From: Chrysopilus asiliformis
Taxonomy: Eukaryota; Arthropoda; Insecta; Diptera; Rhagionidae
Assembly: GCA_964034945.1 (NCBI GenBank)
Contig: OZ035964.1
Location: forward strand, 8,511,942 to 8,575,941
Reading direction: 5' to 3'
Length of the DNA: 64,000 nucleotides
The notes beneath the pieces were generated by a model. It was not told the origin of the DNA and did not search any database. It saw only the letters and a list, made by a program, of their open reading frames with translations. Positions 57,420-64,000 of this stretch are shown piece after piece. The translations under genes were made by a program, and so were the position numbers. The stretch's first letter is position 1; each line of letters begins with the position of its first letter.

Positions 57420-60400
57420 CTAGAAAAGGTCTCGGAAATATTTTTCCTACTCAGAACAAGCGAGTAAAAATTCTAGAAAAATATTTCCCGGGTGGAAAAG
57501 GTTTCGGAAATATTTTTCGTACTAAAAACAAGCCTCTAAAAATTCGAGAAAAATATTTCCCGGATAGAAAAGGTCTCGGAAATATTTTTCCTACTCAGAA
57601 CAATCGAATAAAAATTCGAGAAAAATATTTCCCGGATAGAAAAGGTCTCGGAGATATTTTTCCTACTCAGAACAATCGAATAAAAATTCGAGAAAAATAT
57701 TTCCCGGATAGAAAAGGTCTCGGAAATATTTTTCCTACTCAGAACAAGCGAGTAAAAATTCGAGAAAAATATTTCCGGGATAGAAAAGGTCTCGGAAATA
57801 TTTTTCCTACTAAGAACAAGCCTCTAAAAATTCGAGAAAAATATTTCCCGGATAGAAAAGGTCTCGGAAATATTTTTCCTACTCAGAACAATCGAATAAA
57901 AATTCGAGAAAAATATTTCCCGGATAGAAAAGGTCTCGGAAATATTTTTCCTACTCAGAACAAGCCTCTAAAAATTTGAGAAAAATATTTCCCGAATAGA
58001 AAAGGTCTCGGAAATATTTTTCCTACTCAGAACAAGCGAGTAAAAATTCGAGAAAAATATTTCCCGGATAGAAAAAGTCTCGGAAATTTTTTTCCGACTC
58101 AGAACAATCGAATAAAAATTCGAGAAAAATATTTCCCGGATAGAAAAGGTCTCGGAAATATTTTTCCTACTCAGAGCAAGCCTCTAAAAATTTGAGAAAA
58201 ATATTTTCCGGGTGGAACAGGTCTCGGAAATATTTTTCCTACTCAGAACAAGCGAGTAAAAATTCGAGAAAAATATTTCCGGGATAGAAAAGGTCTCGGA
58301 AATATTTTTCCTATTCAGAGCAAGCCACTAAAAATTCGAGAAAAATATTTCCCGTATAGAAAATATCTCGGAAATATTTTTCCTACTCAGAACAAGCCTC
58401 TAAAAATTTGAGAAAAATATTTCCCGAATAGAAAAGGTCTCGGAAATATTTTTCCTACTCAGAACAAGCGAGTAAAAATTCGAGAAAAATATTTACCGGA
58501 TAGAAAAGGTCTCGGAAATATTTTCCTACTCAGAACAAGCGAGTAAAAGTTCGAGAAAAATATTTCCCGGATATAAAAGGTCTCGGAAATATTTTTCCTA
58601 CCCAGAACAAGCGAGAAAAATTCGAGAAAAATATTTCCCGGATAGAAAAGATCTCGGAAATATTTTTTCTACTCAGAACAAGCGAGTAAAAATTCGAGAA
58701 AAATATTTCCCGGATAGAAAAGGTCTCGGAAATATTTTTGCTACTCAGAACAAGCGACTAATAATTCGAGAAAAATATTTCCCGGATAGAAAAGGTCTCG
58801 GAAATATTTTTCTTACTCAGAACAAGCGAGTAAAAATTCGAGAAAAATATTTCCCGGATAGAAAAGGTCTCGGAAATATTTTTCCTACTCAGAACAAGCG
58901 AGTAAAAATTCGAGAAAAATATTTCCCGGATAGAAAAAGTCTCGAAAATATTTTTCCTACTCAGAACAAGCGACTAAAAATTCGAGAAAAATATTTCCCG
59001 GATAGAAAAGGTCTCGGAAATATTTTTCCTACTCAGAACAAGCGAGAAAAATTCGAGAAAAATATTTCCCGGATAGAAAAGGTCTCGGAAATAGTTTTCC
59101 TACTCAGAACAAGCGACTAATAATTCGAGAAAAATATTTCCCGGATAGAAAAGGTCTCGGAAATATTTTTCTTACTCAGAACAAGCGAGTAAAAATTCGA
59201 GAAAAATATTTCCCGGATAGAAAAGGTCTCGGAAATATTTTTCTTACTCAGAACAAGCGAGTAAAAATTCGAGAAAAATATTTCCCGGATAGAAAAGGTC
59301 TCGGAAATATTTTTCCTACCCAGAACAAGCGAGAAAAATTCGAGAAAAATTTTTTCCGGATAGAAAAGGTATGGAAAATATTTTTTCTACTCAGAACAAG
59401 CGAGTAAAAATTCGAGAAAAATATTTCCCGGATAGAAAAGGTCTCGGAAATATTTTTCCTACTCAGAACAAACGAGTAAAAATTCGAGAAAAATATTTCC
59501 CGGATAGAAAAAGTCTCGAAAATATTTTTCCTACTCAGAACAAGCGACTAAAAATTCGAGAAAAATATTTCCCGGATAGAAAAGGTCTCGGAAATATTTT
59601 TCCTACTCAGAACAAGCGAGAAAAATTCGAGAAAAATATTTCCCGGATAGAAAAGGTCTCGGAAATATTTTTCCTACTCAGAACAAGCGACTAATAATTC
59701 GAGAAAAATATTTCCCGGATAGAAAAGGTCTCGGAAATATTTTTCTTACTCAGAACAAGCGAGTAAAAATTCGAGAAAAATATTTCCCGGATAGAAAAGG
59801 TCTCGGAAATATTTTTCTTACTCAGAACAAGCGAGTAAAAATTCGAGAAAAATATTTACCGGATAGAAAAGGTCTCGGAAATATTTTCCTACTCAGAACA
59901 AGCGAGTAAAAGTTCGAGAAAAATATTTCCCGGATATAAAAGGCCTCGGAAATATTTTTCCTACCCAGAACAAGCGAGAAAAATTCGAGAAAAATATTTC
60001 CCGGATAGAAAAGGTCTCGGAAATATTTTTCCTACTCAGAACAAGCGAGTAAAAATTCGAGAAAAATATTTCCCGGATAGAAAAAGTCTCGAAAATATTT
60101 TTCCTACTCAGAACAAGCGACTAAAAATTCGATAAAAATATTTCCCGGATAGAAAAGGTCTCGGAAATATTTTTCCTACTCAGAACAAGCGAGAAAAATT
60201 CGAGAAAAATATTTCCCGGATAGAAAAGGTCTCGGAAATATTTTTCCTACTCAGAACAAGCGACTAATAATTCGAGAAAAATATTTCCCGGATAGAAAAG
60301 GTCTCGGAAATATTTTTCTTACTCAGAACAAGCGAGTAAAAATTCGAGAAAAATATTTCCCGGATAGAAAAGGTCTCGGAAATATTTTTCCTACCCAGAA

Positions 60401-62790
60401 CAAGCGAGAAAAATTCGAGAAAAATTTTTTCCGGATAGAAAAGGTCTCGAAAATATTTTTTCTACTCAGAACAAGCGAGTAAAAATTCGAGAAAAATATT
60501 TCCCGGATAGAAAAGGTCTCGGAAATATTTTTCCTACTCAGAACAAGCGAGTAAAAATTCGAGAAAAATATTTCCCGGATAGAAAAAGTCTCGAAAATAT
60601 TTTTCCTACTCAGAACAAGCGACTAAAAATTCGAGAAAAATATTTCCCGGATAGAAAAGGTCTCGGAAATATTTTTCCTACTCAGAACAAGCGAGAAAAA
60701 TTCGAGAAAAATATTTCCCGGATAGAAAAGGTATCGGAAATATTTTTCCTACTCAGAACAAGCGACTAATAATTCGAGAGAAATATTTCCCGGATAGAAA
60801 AGGTCTCGGAAATATTTTTCTTACTCAGAACAAGCGAGTAAAAATTCGAGAAAAATATTTCCCGGATAGAAAAGGTCTCGGAAATATTTTTCTTACTCAG
60901 AACAAGCGAGTAAAAATTCGAGAAAAATATTTCCCGGATAGAAAAGGTCTCGGAAATATTTTTCCTACCCAGAACAAGCGAGAAAAATTCGAGAAAATTT
61001 TTTTCCGGATAGAAAAGGTCTCGAAAATATTTTTTCTACTCAGAACAAGCGAGTAAAAATTCGAGAAAAATATTTCCCGGATAGAAAAGGTCTCGGAAAT
61101 ATTTTTCCTACTCAGAACAAACGAGTAAAAATTCGAGAAAAATATTTCCCGGATAGAAAAAGTCTCGAAAATATTTTTCCTACTCAGAACAAGCGACTAA
61201 AAATTCGAGAAAAATATTTCCCGGATAGAAAAGGTCTCGGAAATATTTTTCCTACTCAGAACAAGCGAGAAAAATTCGAGAAAAATATTTCCCGGATAGA
61301 AAAGGTCTCGGAAATATTTTTCCTACTCAGAACAAGCGACTAATAATTCGAGAAAAATATTTCCCGGATAGAAAAGGTCTCGGAAATATTTTTCTTACTC
61401 AGAACAAGCGAGTAAAAATTCGAGAAAAATATTTCCCGGATAGAAAAGGTCTCGGAAATATTTTTCTTACTCAGAACAAGCGAGTAAAAATTCGAGAAAA
61501 ATATTTACCGGATAGAAAAGGTCTCGGAAATATTTTCCTACTCAGAACAAGCGAGTAAAAGTTCGAGAAAAATATTTCCCGGATATAAAAGGCCTCGGAA
61601 ATATTTTTCCTACCCAGAACAAGCGAGAAAAATTCGAGAAAAATATTTCCCGGATAGAAAAGGTCTCGGAAATATTTTTCTTACTCAGAACAAGCGAGTA
61701 AAAATTCGAGAAAAATATTTCCCGGATAGAAAAGGTCTCGGAAATATTTTTCCTACTCAGAACAAGCGAGTAAAAATTCGAGAAAAATATTTCCCGGATA
61801 GAAAAAGTCTCGAAAATATTTTTCCTACTCAGAACAAGCGACTAAAAATTCGAGAAAAATATTTCCCGGATAGAAAAGGTCTCGGAAATATTTTTCCTAC
61901 TCAGAACAAGCGAGAAAAATTCGAGAAAAATATTTCCCGGATAGAAAAGGTCTCGGAAATATTTTTCCTACTCAGAACAAGCGACTAATAATTCGAGAAA
62001 AATATTTCCCGGATAGAAAAGGTCTCGGAAATATTTTTCTTACTCAGAACAAGCGAGTAAAAATTCGAGAAAAATATTTCCCGGATAGAAAAGGTCTCGG
62101 AAATATTTTTCCTACCCAGAACAAGCGAGAAAAATTCGAGAAAAATTTTTTCCGGATAGAAAAGGTCTCGAAAATATTTTTTCTACTCAGAACAAGCGAG
62201 TAAAAATTCGAGAAAAATATTTCCCGGATAGAAAAGGTCTCGGAAATATTTTTCCTACTCAGAACAAGCGAGTAAAAATTCGAGAAAAATATTTCCCGGA
62301 TAGAAAAAGTCTCGAAAATATTTTTCCTACTCAGAACAAGCGACTAAAAATTCGAGAAAAATATTTCCCGGATAGAAAAGGTCTCGGAAATATTTTTCCT
62401 ACTCAGAACAAGCGAGAAAAATTCGAGAAAAATATTTCCCGGATAGAAAAGGTATCGGAAATATTTTTCCTACTCAGAACAAGCGACTAATAATTCGAGA
62501 GAAATATTTCCCGGATAGAAAAGGTCTCGGAAATATTTTTCTTACTCAGAACAAGCGAGTAAAAATTCGAGAAAAATATTTCCCGGATAGAAAAGGTCTC
62601 GGAAATATTTTTCTTACTCAGAACAAGCGAGTAAAAATTCGAGAAAAATATTTCCCGGATAGAAAAGGTCTCGGAAATATTTTTCCTACCCAGAACAAGC
62701 GAGAAAAATTCGAGAAAATTTTTTTCCGGATAGAAAAGGTCTCGAAAATATTTTTTCTACTCAGAACAAGCGAGTAAAAATTCGAGAAAA
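57420..62790 (-). repeat. AT-rich satellite, outer right array (about 75 units)
   Basis: Minus-orientation units of the AT satellite. 57420-58630 mirrors the left array unit for unit. 58.6-62.8 kb is a separate, more regular amplification with a multi-unit period of 1,721 bp: the rare variant GTATCGGAAATATT occurs at 60731 and 62452, and the TTTTTTCCGG units near 60425 and 60995 recur near 62145 and 62715. Ends abruptly at 62790. Confidence 0.95.
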
Positions 62791-63264
62791 AAGCAAGGTG
62801 TCTGTCTCGTAGAGACGGTCAGAAGACGTGGATCCGCCTACAACGATCGCCAATAGATTTTTAAGTAAGAAATTTTAGTGAAAAGGAAACTAAAGAAACA
62901 ATTTGATTGACCGTAATGGTACGGGATTTGACTTTCCGTTTGGTGAATTTTGGCATTTTGTACCTAAAACTCAAATTTCACTTGCAACACTACGAACAAT
63001 GTTTAATAGGGCATTTTCATAAATGTACTCGGAACTTACGCAAATTGCACAAAACATTTTCTTCGTAAACTAAACGAATAACAAGTAAACTAAACAAATA
63101 ACATAAACTGGGTTATTTATTAAGAAAAATCTTTTGTGTTATTTGCAGAACTTGAATTTATGAAAACGCCCATAGATAAAAAACAAATAAAAATAAAATA
63201 AAATTACACGATAAAAGCAACGAAGCAATTTCAATTTAGAGCAACTAAAAACAGTGTTCAAAAC
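62791..63264. other. Unique DNA beyond the satellite
   Basis: Begins with a GC-richer piece. On + it reads KQGVCLVETVRRRGSAYNDR and then stops at 62854-62856; on - it is also open into the array. This could be the tail of an exon cut by the array, but I recognise neither frame. The remainder is AT-rich without a gene. Confidence 0.35.
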
Positions 63265-63500
63265 CATGGCCGAATTATACAAGGTCTGTTTGACAGCTCA
63301 GTTGCTTCTGGCTCTGACGTCATCGGCAAGAAATTCTTATGCGATTCAATGGGAATTTTCCCTTTTTATATGAAATATGATTGAAATTAGCGCACACACA
63401 ATCAACATTAGAAAGAATGCACCGATATTTCTTGCCAATGACGTAGCAAGATGGTGGCTGTTAAAAAGCAACCAGCGGACCTGTGTTTAATTCGGCCATG
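63265..63500. mobile_element. 236-bp MITE with long imperfect TIRs
   Basis: CATGGCCGAATTA (63265-63277) is exactly inverted at 63488-63500. Similarity continues inward with mismatches for about 85 bp: ACAAGGTC/ACAGGTCC, then GACGTCAT(C/T)GGCAAGAAAT on both sides. Non-coding. Target-site duplication not evident. Confidence 0.65.
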
Positions 63501-64000
63501 CGATCGATGCACATTTTTCCTTCTCCCCCCAAGTTAAGATCGAAATTGTTTCTCTTTAAGTTTTCCGCTCTTGTTCAAAGCGGTTTGCATGCTTTGCATA
63601 AAAATGAATGAAAGGTTCGAGCGATGGCTGCTGTTGGGTATGATGCACACACACATATAAGTATGCATTTCATTACTAAGAGAGCGATATCTCGGTCCCA
63701 GCCAGGGTTGGGACTTTAGTACCAATGTACTAGATCTAGTACCTTTTTGACTCATTTAGTACCCTAGTACCACAGTCTATGAATCTGGTACCTTTTAATG
63801 GTTTATATAAAAAATGATTTTATCTGAATTTATAGCTCCCTTTAAAAAGCCATCACATTTCTATGTATTAGAAAAAAAGTACTTCTTTAAATGATCCCGC
63901 CACAACTCTTTAATTAAAGACTACTGAATTCGTCTTATTAGGGGAGATGTGAAAATCAATCGTAGGCTGTTCTCAAAGCAAATTAAAACCATAATTGTTT
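63501..64000. other. Unique or repeat-edge DNA
   Basis: No gene. Contains the perfect 16-bp palindrome GTACTAGATCTAGTAC (63727-63742) within a run of TAGTACC phrases (63705-63795) that looks like the edge of an interspersed repeat. Confidence 0.4.

Larger units (their letters stand above)
52027..58630 (-). repeat. Right arm of the large inverted duplication
   Basis: Mirror of 20820-27420. The arm ends where the AT-array units near 58640 (GAAAAGATCTCGG) stop matching those left of 20820. Confidence 0.95.

Noticed and set aside
20820..58630. Inverted duplication as a pure foldback-read assembly artefact
   Set aside because: The satellite interior differs between halves in length and block order, there are base differences between arms, and the outer arrays diverge at different points. 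Not fully excluded without reads.

Overview
Eukaryotic genomic DNA, most likely arthropod (probably an insect; I cannot name the species). Evidence: AT-rich intergenic DNA, spliceosomal GTGAGT/GTAAGT donors with pyrimidine-tract acceptors, an arthropod-type initiator (TCAGTC), small terminal-inverted-repeat elements, and almost no protein-coding sequence. There are no operons, ribosome binding sites, tRNA or intact rRNA genes. The window is dominated by two unrelated satellites set in nested direct and inverted duplications. All long open frames inside the arrays follow from stop-free repeat units and are not annotated as genes. || Layout: 1-4236 is AT-rich, mostly unique DNA with pieces of small transposons. 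4.24-4.73 kb is a short array of an AT-rich satellite (about 72-bp unit). A segment of about 3.6 kb (4.63-8.23 kb), holding a candidate promoter and two exon-like pieces, is repeated directly 10,792 bp downstream (15.42-19.02 kb). Between the copies lie a long AT-satellite array (7.9-11.5 kb) and about 3 kb of unique DNA (11.7-14.5 kb) with a few exon-like pieces. || 20.8-58.6 kb is a large inverted duplication. Its roughly 5.4-kb non-satellite arms (22.03-27.4 kb on +, 52.05-57.4 kb on -) are almost identical; I saw one SNP and one homopolymer indel in the parts I compared. Each arm carries a series of same-strand GTGAGT donors and matching acceptors pointing inward, a TIR element inside one predicted intron, a duplicated 313-bp GC-rich cassette, and two copies of a GT-rich/CRE module. 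|| The interior, 27.4-52.05 kb, is about 24.6 kb of a GC-rich 41-bp satellite that reverses orientation near 41.44 kb. Its unit classes share one hairpin whose stem bases change in pairs between classes. Outside the arms lie AT-satellite arrays (18.7-22.0 kb and 57.4-62.8 kb), whose unit also has a perfect 13-bp hairpin. 62.8-64 kb is unique DNA with one MITE. || The parts fit a recurring order: GT-rich module, transitional block, AT array. At the innermost module of each arm the GC satellite takes the place of the AT array. If either arm's transcript ran through the centre, the product would be a very long hairpin RNA. That function is inference; the geometry is directly visible.
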